Shown here one piece after another: positions 39,877-52,701 of a DNA stretch of 64,000 nt. This stretch comes from Pisolithus tinctorius (taxonomy: Eukaryota; Basidiomycota; Agaricomycetes; Boletales; Pisolithaceae). The position numbers and the translations under genes are program-made. The stretch covers positions 1 through 64,000 of the forward strand of contig JANFAH010000068.1 in the NCBI GenBank assembly GCA_024663395.1, given 5' to 3'. Position 1 is the stretch's first letter. Each line of letters starts with the position of its first letter. Under the pieces are notes generated by a model, which was not told the origin of the DNA, did not search any database, and was given only the letters and a program-made list of their open reading frames with translations.

Positions 39877-40601
39877 ATACAACATTTACATATGACACCC
39901 GACTATATGTACACGGTTCCGGTCGATGTTGAAGCGATATTGCTGACGAGAAACTTGGGTATCGTGACGAACCTGCCACCTGTTGCTACTAGCGCACGAC
40001 GATTACTTTGTTTTCTGGCGAAACTGGTTATACCGGGGCGGTTCCTTGCACGATTACATTGAACTCGGCTGTCAAATGCAAGATTGTCTCGGGGCTCGCC
40101 TCTCGAGTGCACGTCCAGGTTTGATGATAGACGTTGAGTCGAGAAGTTCGTGTGTGTTTGGAGGCGACTGGCACTTCTCGGCTTGCACCACCACAAAACC
40201 TGCCACACACAAAACTCATTAGCACCAGGTTCGGAGCCTCACAGACTGAAACGCCCATTGTAGGGAATATGTTTGTGAATCGTTCTTGAATCCGTTGTCG
40301 TCGTTATGTAAGTTACCCTTACCCTCATTGTTTTGCTTGCTGCGTCTGCAGCCAATATCTACTCTGAAGTCTTGCTAACAACACCGCCATTCCCCTCTGC
40401 TTTCCTTAACAGCAACTTACATTCCTCGACTGCTGTCTATCTGTGTTACTTTGAGTCTTTGTTATCCAGTCGTTGAGGTGCTTTCGCTTGACCTTCACCC
40501 GTGTTGTCTGTCTGTGCCAACACGTCAACAAGTTTTTGTTTCCAGTTCTCGTCCTTCCTTCTTGCCATTTCACAACCTCCCGCTCTACTCTCAACACAAG
40601 G
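39877..40601. promoter_or_regulatory. Intergenic/5' region before CTK1
   Basis: 725 bp. An open frame at 39903-40208 (minus) and overlapping plus frames show no known family. The right half (about 40310-40600) is pyrimidine-rich on the plus strand, a common feature of fungal promoters and 5'-UTRs, and is the likely CTK1 promoter/leader. Confidence 0.45.
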
Positions 40602-43600
40602 ATGAGCACGTCAAACAACAGATCTCGACGCAAGCACCGTGGCAAGGCTCAAGGCCACGACGACGAAGGAGGTCCGGCTCCGTTGGTCTCACGGGCGGAT
40701 GCCAGCCATACTGACTTTGACTCTGGAATTTCCCCTTATTCGTACAAAAAAAAAGATACCTACATTCCATCATCTTCCAGGTCCAGCTACAGTATGAACA
40801 GGGACGGTCCTTCGTCCCATGCTGATTCACAGGACCGCTTCTATAAGCACCCATCGGAAGCCCATCATCGAAGCGGCAGAGACGGGTATGATACCGCTGA
40901 TTCGAGGGATGGTGACCATTGGGGGGCTCGGAAAGCTCTCGACACTCATCAGAAGGGCAACAGGGAACGGACGACAAGGGAACATGATCAGGGCTATTCA
41001 ACCGTTCCCCGCGGTGAACTACAGAGATGGGGAAAGTCGGGATTCTATGACAACAGACCGCACCCCAACCGCGAATCACCGGATCGGAGGCGAGGGGAGC
41101 CCGATGATGAGCGGGAAAGCAACTGGGAATCTCGTGGTCGAGGAAACCGCCGATGGCAGAGCGACAATGGCTGGGATACGCGAAAACGTGACCGTCATCA
41201 GAATAGACGTCCACCAGACAATCAAGATGAAAGCACCCAAGCAACGGAGGACCGTGCATGGGAACCTGGTCCAGGATGGCAATCCCGTGGCGGTGGCCAA
41301 GGACATAGGAACCAACGCCCTCGTAACAACTACACCCAGGGTAAGAACAAAGGGAAGAAGATGAATCAAAACCGCCAGCGACAACGGGGAGATAGGGAGC
41401 GTGATCGAGGTCGACATCTGGACCGTGAACGCCGACAACCCGAAGATACTTTAAACAAGTGAGTTCGCGTCATGCAATTGCTTGGTAGGACTAATTCGGA
41501 GTTCTGCAGCTGGCAAAGAAGAGAAATTCATCCATTACCCCCCAGACCCCGTAGCCCCCTTAAGAGGGTGCTCACTCCATCACGTTCTCGCTCCCAATCC
41601 CCAGAGTCGTTCTATTCCAGGCGGTCGTCCCGCAGTCGTTCGCGGTCGCGATCGTGCTCACCACGACCCAACACATATTATTCCAGTCCTCCGGGAGCTC
41701 GTAGTCGAAGTCCACTCGGAAAAAGGCGAGAAGAAAGCCGATCAAGATCTCCTGCATCTTCACAGCGGAGCCGTTCAAATGAAGGGCGTCTGTCTCGTCG
41801 AAGAAGCATTTCCTCGTCATCGTCGTACAGCAGAAGTCGTAGCAGGAGCTCAAGTCGCAGTCCGGATGACCGTCCAAAGGCGAAGCATCGTTTGCCAGCC
41901 GTTACTTCTATCATGAACATATCATTGTCGATGTCTAAGGCTGCCCTTCACCAGCGCTCCGAATTTACGAACAGTCGGGGGCGTGCCTTTAACCGCAACG
42001 GTAATCTAAATGGTAAACAAAGGGTGCGTCGCCACGTCCTTCCGTTGTTCTTCCGTGGCTATAACCTTCGCCCAGGTCCGCGGACCGTTGTCTCCAGAGA
42101 CAGAGCGTCAAGCCAGCCGACAAATGCCTCCACCTGACACACCTCCGGCTACGGCTGCCCAGGTCCAGCAGGGTAGCGCTGCAGTCTCACCGACCTCGAC
42201 GCTGCATGATATTGGTAGTCCGTCCAAGGCGCGCTTTGGCTTTACCAAGTCTGCGGGTTTTAAACCCATAGGGCAAGCAAGCTCTTCCGTAAAATTGTTC
42301 TTCCCACAAGACGATGAAGTATCAGAGGGACCCAGATCCCCACAGTATTCCGAACATATCTCGCGAACAGAGCTCCCCATTAAGCGCTCTCGCCAAGATA
42401 TCAGCTCTGACAGAGAGGGGGATGATAGAGACTATCCCCACAGGGCCGCCTCGGTGCAGCAGGGTGAAGTATCATGGCAGTCTAAAGAGCCTGGCATGGA
42501 GCCGATGGCACCTCCATCACCGTTGTTGCGCGACGCTACAAGGGCACCACCTTCGCCGAAACACGCACGGAGCGGTGATGTCACAATATCTCCAGGATTA
42601 CATGCACGTCTTCCGGAGGCGGAGGTGGATGGCATCACACGGCCATCTTCTCCTTCAGCATCTCCCAAAGAGTTGTATATAATTGTCAGTCAAGTTGGCG
42701 AAGGAACGTTTGGAAAAGTATACAAGGCTCGCAACACCATAACCAACGTTCACGTTGCCCTGAAGCGGATCCGCATGGAGTCGGAAAAGGATGGTTTTCC
42801 TGTCACCGCTATGCGTGAGATCAAACTCCTCCAGTCCCTTCGTCACCAGAACGTCGTTCGCCTTTTTGAAATGATGGTTTCTAACGGTATGTATTCTAGC
42901 TCGCGGCACGACACGCATTCATGAATTTCCCAGGATCTGTCTTCATGGTATTTGAGTACATGGACCATGACCTTACTGGCGTCCTCTCCCAGACTCAGTT
43001 CGCGTTTTCGGAAGCCAACTTGAAGTCGCTATGCAGCCAGATGCTTGCCGGCCTTGCATATCTCCATCACAAGGGGGTTATTCACAGGGATATCAAAGGT
43101 TCCAATATCTTAATTAACAACAGAGGGGAGCTCAAACTTGCCGATTTTGGTCTGGCTCGATTTTATCAAAAGCGCCGGCGTAACGACTACACCAACCGTG
43201 TAATCACGCTTTGGTACCGACCTCCTGAATTGCTCTTTGGTGCTACTGTATACGGACCTGAGGTGGACATGTGGAGTGCTGGGTACGTCATTGTCGTTTA
43301 CCCGGCCTATTGGGCTCACCTTTTTGGAACTAGATGCATCATGCTCGAGCTATTCACGAAGAAGCCAATATTCCAGGGTAATGATGAAATTCATCAGCTG
43401 GAAGTGATCTACCGGGTTTTTGGGACGCCTACTCCGGAGCGTTGGCCAGGGATTACGGAGTTGCCGTGGTATGAGCTTGTAAAGCCAAAAGAGGTTGCCC
43501 CGGATCACTTTAGGGAACTCTTTCAAAGATGGCTCTCTCCTGCAGCGCTCGACCTTGCAGAACAACTGCTGACCTACGATCCTGCCAAGCGAGTCACTGC

Positions 43601-43820
43601 GATACAGGCTCTTGAAGCCCCTTACTTCAAGGTCGAGCAGCCACCCCCAGAATTACCTGTCGGGTGCGTATTCTGACATACTGCTCTCATGCACCTTTAA
43701 AGCAACCACCTTCACAGACTTTCCTCATTGGAGGGTGAGTGGCATGAACTGGAAACCAAGCGGGAGCGGGCTAGGAAGCGACGTAAACTGGAAAACGCTT
43801 TGCAAGAACACCCTATTTAA
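40602..43820 (+). CDS. CTK1: CTD kinase catalytic subunit (Ctk1/CDK12-like) with RS-rich arm
   Basis: Cyclin-dependent kinase that phosphorylates Ser2 of the RNA polymerase II CTD during elongation. The start gives MSTSNNRSRRKHRGKAQG. About 450 N-terminal residues are disordered: an Arg/Asp/Gly-rich part (40602-41460), then an RS-repeat block at about 41570-41880 (SRSRSRSCSPRP, SRSPASSQRSRS). The kinase domain runs from 42650 to 43640: VGEGTFGKVYKARN, VALKRIRMESEKDGFPVTAM (PVTAMRE cyclin helix), VIHRDIKGSNILI, LADFGLARFYQKRRRNDYTN and VITLWYRPPELLFG. The last exon gives LSSLEGEWHELETKRERARK and ends at 43818-43820. The RS arm is shared with animal CDK12/13. Around 920 residues. Confidence 0.93.
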
Positions 43821-43884
43821 TGTACCTAATGCAAGGACTTTGTTATCTGCTATCCCAATCCCGCTCTCACAACCGTGCATTCAC

Positions 43885-45449
43885 TCATATGGAATTTGCC
43901 GTCGTTCCCAGGAGGCCCTTCACCGCCAGATGCTGAACGATCGCTTCCACCTATACTGGTATGAGTGCCTAGAAGGCTTATTTCGTGCCCACCACATACG
44001 TTCGCTGCTGTTGTTCGTATTTGCATGTCCCATCGTTTGGTGAAAGGGGCGCCCGTATCTTCGGTGATTTGCTCGACATCGCCAAGACCACCTGCTTTAC
44101 CCTGAGCATCGTCTTCCTCTTTCCCGCCATCAAACCAAATGAGCTTATCGACTTGGTCGATTGAACCCTTCAAGCGACCCTGCTCGATCATCTTTCGTGC
44201 CATCGTCTCTGCTGCGCCAGGCGACAAGTCTAGGAGCGCACCTAATCCGTGGAAAGTGATGTTATTATAGATTTTGGAACTAGCTAGGAGATTATGCTCC
44301 ATCACTGCGCGGTCAAGAACTGTGGAAGGTCCCGTCCGCCTGCTTGCGCTCGTCAATGAAGACTCTTCGTCATTCACTGCGGATGCGAGACGATCGTTGG
44401 ATGAAATGGCGATGCGGGCGAGTTGATGTGGCTTGAGCGTTTGCTCGAAACTTTTGATTTCACCAGGCCGGAGGATGTGGTCGAGGAACATTTTGGACAG
44501 AATATTGTACGTTGGGAGTTCAGATGAGCGTTCGTCACGATATAAAGAGGCCAAGACACGAGACCGATTGGGTCCTGCGGGTGCCAGAACTGCACAAGTA
44601 ACAGCAGATGATCTAAGACATGACAATGAGGAAATCGGATACGGGATGGGTCGATCACCCACAGGAGTTCCTTGCGCTCTTCTTCGTCAATATCTGCGGC
44701 CCAACTGAGTTCATGATACCTCATGGCAGCTTCCAGGAATTTGCGGGAGTAATCGCTGATCCGTGCTTGACACAACTTGAACTGTAGTAGTGTTTCTCTA
44801 TCAGTGGTAGAATTAGAGAGAGATGCAGCACGATTGTAATATGTTTCTGCCTGGACAGAATCTTCGTCTTCGAGCAGTAGCCGAATGATGCGAATGTAAA
44901 TGCGGAACTTCTCGTCGTCCGGTAAGGAACTGGTCAGCTCGCCCCTCAATCTGATGAAGATGCCACTAGAGAGAAATCACCAACCGTGAGCCTGAGTCAA
45001 GGGATATACCCATGAGCACACGGGCCGCCTCGGTCCATTCTTCCTCCGCTTCGAGGAGATCTGCCAGCTGAAACCTGAGTGCGTTGACCTACAGCGTGTT
45101 CATTAGCCCCTCACCAAAACCAATGCGATAGGGGGTATGGTCAGACCTGCTCCTCATAAATCACAATGCGAGGCTGAAGCACGTTCAGGGTGTCTTGGAC
45201 GATGCGCTTTCGTAGATCGTGATCGGCGACAATACCGATGCCGAGACTCTTGACGAGCTCGGTGAGGACCTGTCTGCCAACCACAAAGCCAACGCTTTCT
45301 TGGTTGACGACTGTGTCTACAAGAAGCTGGAGATCATTGGGTGCTGAGCCTTGGTTAGACTGAGCTAGTATGTCGGACAGGAGAGCGAGGTAGCCGGCTG
45401 TCTTGTCCTTCTGAGAGAGTGTGGCTAGTTGCGATAGCTTTGCGTCCAT
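43885..45449 (-). CDS. CSN4: COP9 signalosome subunit 4
   Basis: PCI-domain subunit of the cullin deneddylase. The start at 45449 gives MDAKLSQLATLSQKDKTAGY. Helical repeats: NALRFQLADLLEAEEEWTEA, RIYIRIIRLLLEDEDSVQAE, YYNRAASLSNSTTDRETLLQ and QARISDYSRKFLEAAMRYHE. The PCI region contains FEQTLKPHQLARIAI, VMEHNLLASSKIYNNITFHG and MIEQGRLKGSIDQVDKLIWF. Unspliced, the frame stays open to 43850 with unlikely sequence; splicing at KRWDMQIRTTAANV gives EAIVQHLAVKGLLGTTANSI, a helix expected at the CSN4 C terminus, with TGA at 43885-43887. About 430 residues. Only 64 bp separate its end from that of CTK1. Confidence 0.92.
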
Positions 45450-45992
45450 GTTCAAGGTCAAGTGTGTTGTACTCCAACGCCACAATGTTAGTACATGCAT
45501 AGATTCAATCGCAGCGACGACCAACACGGCTAGTTGCTACCAACATGGTCGACAGTAGACCAAGGTGATAACCTATCAAGCTCAGCTCTCAACGGTGAGC
45601 TCGTTTTCCAAGTTGTCCTTTACGCGCTCCCAAAGTCGTGGCATCTCGCCGCAGCTAGGCAGCTCCGGTGTGAAACCCATTGGCATATGCAGGGGGAGAC
45701 ACGCTGTCGGTCGATAGGAACGACGACGCTTTCACCAGTCGTGTATCAGTTCCCAAGTTAAAAAGACACGGTCGCCCTCAGCGACCACACACTCGCTCTG
45801 CGCGCGAAATCCACGCCAACGCACCTCGGAATCTGTTCGGGTCTACATATCCTCCCAGAGTAACATGCTGCTTTGACGCATTGGAATCATATTTAAGCCG
45901 CATGAGCGATTCACTTCTCCTGTCCTCGTTTGCATTAGTCCCATCACCATTCGTTACTCAGTCTGGGTCGCCTTGCCTGACAGGCATTGACC
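45450..45992. promoter_or_regulatory. Divergent 5' region of CSN4 and the YP-repeat gene
   Basis: 543 bp between divergent starts. Overlapping short open frames (for example 45534-45761 and 45680-46042 plus) have no family support. No clear TATA box or named element. Confidence 0.4.
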
Positions 45993-47406
45993 ATGCTGCC
46001 TCGTCTCTCGGATCCTGCTGTCCACGCAGCGTGTTCTTTTGAGAACGAATCTCTCAGCTCCCCAGAATGTGAACAAGGTGCTCTACTTCCTCTGCAAGCC
46101 TCTGGGCCCGGTCCCAAAATTCCAGAAGTGCTAGTCAAACTTCCAGTGGCATACCCTAATTTTACCCTTTGTAAGCATTCCAGCTCGCTCGGTTGATCAA
46201 AACTGCATCATTCTAGATCCTCCCGGGTACCCATTTAATGTATACTGCATTTACCCGGACATTAGGCCCAGCGAGAAGAAACTTTCTATTTCTGTTAATC
46301 TCTTTTGTCAGTATCCATGGTTGTATATTTGTGAGTATGGCATGCTACGATGTGGGTAGCTGACAGTACGGTTTGTGCCAGACGCTTGGGAATGCCCTTG
46401 TATTACTCCCTACCCTGACACCCGCGCAGATGTCGGTTCACCCAGTGCTTCTCACGGAAAATCCGCACTAGGATGGAGACCCAAATATCCAACATTAGAC
46501 ATATGTAACTACATCATTTCTTGTCACAGTTGTCTGTCGGTTTTAATGCTTCGCAGGTCCTCCCGGCTACCCTTGGAACTTGGACAACATATATCCTCCA
46601 ACAACAGACGTCAGTTGTTGCGGACTCGATGTCAATATATCGCGGGGTCATTCGGATAGTTGTAGACTTGATTCGGGGACTTCCCGGACTTTAGTGACAT
46701 GCTCTTGTAAGTTGTCTCCCAACAAGATCCGACACCGAAGCTGATCGTCCTTCAAGCCCAGCACTCTGTCACAGACTCAGGGAGCCCTGACGTAACTGAT
46801 GGCACCTGGCTAGATTCGACAGCTGCTGGGCGGTGTTTGGTGGAAACAACACTGAGGAAAAGGAAAACACATGCAGAACTTCATGTCGCAGTCTCTCCTT
46901 CCTTAAAGAAGCAGCCAGGGCGAGATCCCAAATCACATCGTGAGTTGCATGAAAAGGTCTTCGAAGATCGTGAAGTGTGGAGTCCAAGTGGCAGTGGGGA
47001 GATCCTTCCCTCCTCCTTTCCGAATAAGAGGACTGAACATCCAGCACACCCTCCGACTACAACAATTCCTGGGAATTTACTTAAAAGGATGGCAAGTGGC
47101 TGCGCACGTTCACGGGCAGCAATTATTCCCGTGCCGCGGTCGCGGGAGCGCATCATGACCCCCGTTGTTGCACCTCCGGCCGTTCCACCGATATACCTGT
47201 CTGGCTTTCGCAGTCCTGACCTCCCTCTGCCACCGGTGCTTGTTGTATCCGAATCACCGTCCTCTCGCAGCCCACTGCATACGCGTCCCCCGAGCTCCCG
47301 GTTGTCCCAGGCTATGAGATGCATCGTACCATGTTTGCAAAAGAGCAAACCTAATAGAACTCCGAAGACTTTTAAATCTCGTTTCTTTGGCAACGGAATA
47401 AGCTAG
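45993..47406 (+). CDS. Uncharacterised YP-motif repeat protein
   Basis: Not a family I can name. Five exons rejoin in one frame: 45993-46170, 46217-46330, 46382-46504, 46557-46706 and 46775-47406; start MLPRLSDPAVHAACSFENES. Every intron falls after the first base of a codon (phase 1), and exon junctions recreate aromatic-Pro modules: VAYPNFTL then YPPGYPFNVYCIYPDIRP, YPWLYI then YAWECPCITPYPDT, KYPTLDI then CPPGYPWNLDNIYPP. The C-terminal exon is basic and Ser/Pro-rich (LRKRKTHAELH, SPSLKKQPGR, TPKTFKSRFFGNGIS). About 398 residues, no signal peptide or membrane span seen. YPxxxIYP-type repeats occur in basidiomycete hypothetical proteins, from memory. Function unknown. Confidence 0.7.
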
Positions 47407-47809
47407 TTTCCATCGGCCCACCAGGTTCATGTCCTCTGACTGGCTCTACAGTTATCCCCAGCCCCAAATGCCAGTTGGTGATTCCGTAGGACGGTTTAAA
47501 TCGTCTGCGAGTTGAAAATCATTTTCATAAACGGGGAGCTTAACGTCGGGATGCGAAAAAAAGAAAAAGAAAACACCAAGTACTAAACGCCTGCCGCAAT
47601 TTGGATATGCCTATACCGCCGGTTTTCGCTGCCAATTCGATGGACGGAAGTTATCGAGATGAGAAAAATGGTGCCCTCATACTTTGAAACTGCAGTCGAT
47701 GCTCATGCTACATGGTGGCTCTGTTGTAATATCAGTACACTTTACTATTGTTATACGCCAGTCTAATAGGAGAATCCAAGCATTTCCGGTGGGTGACTTT
47801 CGGTGGTGA
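47407..47809. other. Convergent 3' intergenic region
   Basis: 403 bp between the ends of the YP-repeat gene and the PUB-domain gene. Purine-rich A tract near 47556-47575. Presumably both 3'-UTRs and terminators; nothing else seen. Confidence 0.4.
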
Positions 47810-48768
47810 CTACTCGTGTTGATCGACATCGGGGTCTGGCAATGCGAGCGAATGCCCAATCCCCGGCATGCCAATTTCTGGTAAGGGAGACGTATCCCTG
47901 TCGGAGGCAGTGTGACTAGGGGTTTGGTGTCCCCCGTTTGCGTTCTGTCTTGCCCTTTCCCTGCTGTCGCGCAAAGCCTTTGTCTTCCTGTCATCAAGGA
48001 ATGCGAGTTTCACCTGCCGTCGGATGAGTGAGTTCACCTGCCGAAGGCAAAATGTTTCGGATATGTACGTGCATTTTGTGCAGCCGCAGCCGCGGCGGCC
48101 CTCTCTTCTGCTCTACTTCGTTTTAGACGTTCTTGCTTCTTTTCTTCGAGGTCAATAACTTCCTCGAGGATGGCTGCGCCGACACGCAGATCCGTCCTAT
48201 GTCGCGGATTGAAAACATAGTAGGGTTGGAAATCTTTCACCTGCATTCATCGGTGCAGTGGCTAACCATCTGATTCTCTGTTTGAATTTACCTCTGCTCG
48301 AAACCCAAGCTATCGTGTGCGATGTAATTAGTTTGTCTGTCTGATGTTGACAGCCCGGAGAAAACGTGACACTGACTTCAATCGCATACTCCAATGCACC
48401 TTTGGGATCTATCAATTGGCGTTTGATGAGATTGTTAGTCGGTTTGAATTGTTGAAACTTGGGATTGTCTGGTTCGTCGAGCAGATTGTTGGCAATCTTG
48501 AGTAAAGTCTGCGAAGTAATTCCGTCGATGGTCGGAACGTTCAGCGCTCACCGCCGTCGTCGGCAGGCGAAACTTAACTTGCCTTCAGTGAAGCCAAGGC
48601 CTGATCTCTCGAGTTCGGTCGAAAGATTCCGGGGTCAATTAAACGACGAAAGTGCAGTCGTTTCTCGTACTCCTGCTCCTCCGAATTGCATGTGTTCGGG
48701 CTCCTACTACGCTGCACAGCGGCAGTTGCTGCTGCTGCAAGCACTTCCGAAGTTGGACGGTCTGCCAT
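47810..48768 (-). CDS. PUB-domain protein
   Basis: Probable p97/Cdc48-binding cofactor; PUB domains bind the Cdc48 C-terminal tail. The start at 48768 gives MADRPTSEVLAAAATAAVQR and a short basic arm (YEKRLHFRRLIDPGIFRPNS). The PUB-like domain is TLLKIANNLLDEPDNPKFQQ, FKPTNNLIKRQLIDPKGALE, YAIELGFRAEVKDFQPYYVF. A coiled-coil-like charged helix follows: EEVIDLEEKKQERLKRSRAE ending in an Ala run. The tail is disordered and ends PDPDVDQHE at 47810. The intron after ALASLK uses a textbook GC donor (GCAAGT, first base at 48582). No UBX or peptidase domain is visible, so it is not the PNGase. About 235 residues. Confidence 0.75.
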
Positions 48769-48984
48769 TCAAGCCCTCGAGGCGATTGAGATGAAACCAA
48801 ACTAAAGGTTAAATGTCTGGAAAGACACATCCGCCAACGAGAAACACTTGTCAATATGAACCCCTAGAAATCGATACATATGTATCCCCATATTATTGGG
48901 GGACGTCAATAACTTCTTTGAACTACAGGCTGTGGCATACAAGACTACCTGGCCATGTATGGGCTAACAAGCATCATAGTAGAA

Positions 48985-51900
48985 CTACAAGTATTCCAGC
49001 CCAGCACCATCCGCATCGACTGGAACATTAGTACATGTCCTATCATCAAGCGAAAAGCCGTCCTCCGATGAAGTATCACTACTCCACGCAGCACCCTCTC
49101 TGTCTGGACTAGGCGACCTACCAGAACTAGCCTCAGAGAATTTTTGCTGTGCAGAAAATGGCATTTTCAACGCGCTAAGAGAGCTGCGACGAAGCCTCGT
49201 AAAAAAACTGGGTGACGCGGGGTGATTTGCTCGTCGTGGATCTGCTGGAAGTGGTGGGTCTGGGGTGGGCGGACGGTTGCTTGGGGAAGGGTCATCAACA
49301 TTGTACCGCTGATCAAGTAGGTCGGAAGCCCATTTGCGACGCAACGTAGGGGACCGAAGCGGGTCATTCTTCAGAAATCCGTCACAATTAGGTGTGGATC
49401 CGCCGGACTCCACACTGGCGGCAGCTGTAGGACGTCCACGCCTAAAGTACCAGGCGGTGCCCTTGTCAGCGAACGCACTCTCGGTGTCAGTGTCCATGGG
49501 AAGTAGAGGCTCAGTATCCTTCATTGCGGTGGGAAGGTTGATCCCAGTGATGGGTTCAGGCAGATTGTTGCCATTCACAACGATACCGTCGGTATCAACC
49601 GCACTTGGGCTTGGCTGGGCACGCTGGATAGCCCTACGTACTGCTTGTCGGCCGAGCAAAATTTGTTTCTCTATCCGGTATCGGTTCTCAATCATATGCA
49701 ACTTTATGTGAAGCAAAAAGTGCAATGAGGAAACGAGTAATCAAACTAAAGTCTCTCCGAAACACACCTTGGGCCAAGTGACAACTTGTCCAACCCGCAT
49801 CACTCTTTCGAGCTCTGTGGGGTCCGGGTCGCTCAAAATGCGGAACCAATCCTAAGGCCCCTGTCAAGGCATGGAGATAGGACGAAACTTCACCACCTAC
49901 CCAGAGGCGAGTCTTTGGCCAGATCCTGTGAATGTACATGCTTGAGAATTAGGCAAGCAGTTCGGAAAGTAGGACATACGTGACTGCGCCATCAAAACGC
50001 TGTAAAAAGACGCTGGACCAATCCTGACCAAGGATTTGGGGTAACAATTCCAAATCACGGATAACCTAATTGACCATCTTTCAGAAGGTCACCAAACGTG
50101 TAGAGTAAACATGGGCATTCCTTGAAGTTCTTCGTGAGTTCTAGCTTTAGCCATTGCTCGGCAGCGGACAGCAAAAAATTCCCTCTCCAACCTTGCAAGT
50201 GATTAACAGAAGAAGAGAATACACTGTTGAACCCACACCTGTACCTTTCCTGTGAGCTACCGGCTTCCCTGCCGAACCTCTGGGAGCAAAGAAGAACAAA
50301 TGAACATGTGGATTAACTTGGGACACCACAGGGTGAGTCACTAAGCAAATTGTTAACCGTGGGTATGGGGAACCAGCGAAAGGTGATACCATTGAAGTAG
50401 AGATTCAGGGCTTGAATAGGGATATCGACCCTTCGTGAAGGACGTTAAGTGTTTGACATTCTGTGCTCTCCACACAAAATGTACCAGGCTCACCTCAATG
50501 ATCCGTCCTTAAATTTGCTCCCCCAATTCCATGGCACAATCCGACCGTCCTGAAGTTTCTGCATAAGGACGACCGGGTTCAAAATTCCAGGAACTGCAGC
50601 TGAAGCAAGCACCGCCGACCAGATTATGGTATCAGGTGCTGTAAGATAATTTAAAAGCTTCGTCGGACTGCAGGCAGATTAGTGTGTCAAATCATGAGAT
50701 GTATAGACGTCACTGACGAATGGCGGTCCGCTGGAATCACGGAAATATTAAGTATCCGACCTGTTCTCATGAATGCTTCCCGGAAGGTCATCGAACCTCG
50801 AGTGAGGAAGGTACACTATAATGATGCAGCGGTAGGATCAAGATACAATACGCAGCCAGAACAACATACTTTTCTGGCCCACGCAACACTGTCAAAACGG
50901 GCACCAGTCTTCATAAAACGTGTGATCCAAATACCGAAGGGTTCTTCGCACGCGGTTAGCTTATGTGCAAGCTCTGGAACAAGCAAAGTCCGCAATTCCG
51001 CATCCGTTCTCGTGCACACCAGTGCAGCAATGAGACCGCCAGCAGAGGTCCCTGTAATAACGCGAGGTAGCAGGCCAGTGTCAAGGAATGCTTTAACAAC
51101 TCCGAAATGATCTTGATATCACATATCAATACTCAGACCAGAAAGCAATTAGGCTAACACTCACAATAGCCGAATGATGCACCGCCCGATAGGCAGAGGG
51201 CAGAAGTACCGAGATTAGTGCTCGCACTTTTGAAGAAACGTTTTTTTTCCTCGTTAGACAGCTCCCCTGACTCTCTTACAAACTGAAGTGCCCTTTCCTG
51301 CTCGTTGTAATAGGCTGGTAATACGCTTTACCATGACCACGTGGCTCCGAAAACATTATCGACTTACACTCGATCAAAGCCTTGCTTCCAAAGAAAGTCT
51401 AATTTCAATTTCATCAGGCAAATGTCGTGGTGCAGCATGAAGACTCACTTCGCTGTATAACCTGAAACAATACAGCACAAGGCGTTAGTCCCCTCCTCTG
51501 AGTTACATGATACATAAACAGGTCACCTGGACGACTCCACGCCGGCGAAGTTGTTCCTTACGCAGGTCTCGAGCACGCCGAGTACCCCACGCACGTCCTT
51601 CTTCTCCCTCAGAATTCTCAGCGATCGGTTAACCTAGCGAAATGTAAGTGTAAAGATTTAGAGTACCCGCGGTATCCTCACCTTTCTGATCAGCTTCCAG
51701 TCGTAAAAAGAATCCTCATCCGTCTTTTTCCATTCATCGAAACCAAGATATTCGTCCAATGCTTGTGCTGCAGCTTTCCATTCCTGGTACATGCAACGTG
51801 TCAGCAATCAGGGCTCAGTGAAATAGTAGATGAAATCCATACGTCATATGTCTGTGCTGCGCGAAGTCGCTTTCGAAGCAATCCCTTCGGACCTCGCCCT

Positions 51901-52493
51901 AATGCACGCCACAGTAAATACGCTGCAGAGTATAGTATGCTACCTCAGACACACTTACAGGCCGTTAGCCATTCCTTCGTATTGACCAGTTGCCTTATTA
52001 CCACATAGAAGCTAAACTGGACAAATATCACCGCAAAAATAAAACACTACACAAGCGATATCAGCAATGTAGCTTTCGGGGGCGTGAGCCTGGTAGGCAT
52101 ACCAAGAGCGGCCATCTCAGAATAAGAAATAACCAATCCTGCCTGAGAACAGCTGGTTTCTCTCCTTTCCGACGTCTGTGAATGCAAGTAAGAAGAATGC
52201 AGCAATAACATCAGAACTAATGGCAACCTTTTAACTTTGAGGTAAACAGGAGCGAAGTCGGAAAGCGCAGAAACTTTCTGAACGCGCGGACTGTGTGGAA
52301 CTGGGGTGCTTGGATGTATGTTTGGTGATGCCGCGGCTAGAAGATCCGTCCCACCAAGTTCGTCAGAACGAAGCGCGGCGACGAATGCATCTATATGACT
52401 TTCGCCGAGAGTCAACATGAAATCAAAACAATAGCACAGGACCTACGATTCATCTACGTAATCTGCATCGAACAAACTGGAGGTTTGCTTCAT
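48985..52493 (-). CDS. Patatin-type lipase (Tgl/SDP1-like)
   Basis: Serine-Asp dyad lipase of the triacylglycerol lipase group, lipid-droplet or ER associated by family. A small first exon (MKQTSSLFDADYVDES, start 52493) joins HIDAFVAALRSDELGGTD; starting instead at 52418 would lose it. Then SPRVQKVSALSDFAPVYLKV and a hydrophobic membrane segment, followed by EEWKAAAQALDEYLGFDEW. The patatin core has LGTSALCLSGGASFGYYHFG (oxyanion hole), VITGTSAGG (GxSxG nucleophile), TPTKLLNYLTAPD-type and NWGSKFKDGSLR, where DGS holds the catalytic Asp. VSQVNPHVHLFFFAPRGSAG and LGQDWSSVFLQRFDGAVTIW follow. The tail (48985-49700) is Ser/Pro-rich and disordered. Many introns; about 800 residues. Confidence 0.9.
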
Positions 52494-52701
52494 CCCTATT
52501 CCATCCGAGGGTAAGAGTGTAAGTAAGAGAGTAACGCTGTGGTAGTGTGAAGTGAGCTTGCCCGGACGGGCACCGGATTGACGCCGGAATGATGGGCTAC
52601 CATCTTGATGCGGGGCAATGCGGAGCACGTGAAGCGTCAAATCAAAAATCACGTGCATAATACAGGTGTCCATATACACAACCCCGAAGGAAGAGAGTGA
52701 A
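52494..52701 (-). promoter_or_regulatory. 5' region of the patatin lipase gene
   Basis: 208 bp between the ORC4 stop and the lipase start. Two CACGTG E-boxes lie at 52626-52631 and 52650-52655, 24 bp apart. Function inferred only. Confidence 0.4.

Noticed and set aside
39903..40208. Minus-strand 101-codon open frame
   Set aside because: No recognisable domain, no supporting exons, and overlapping plus frames equally open; treated as intergenic.
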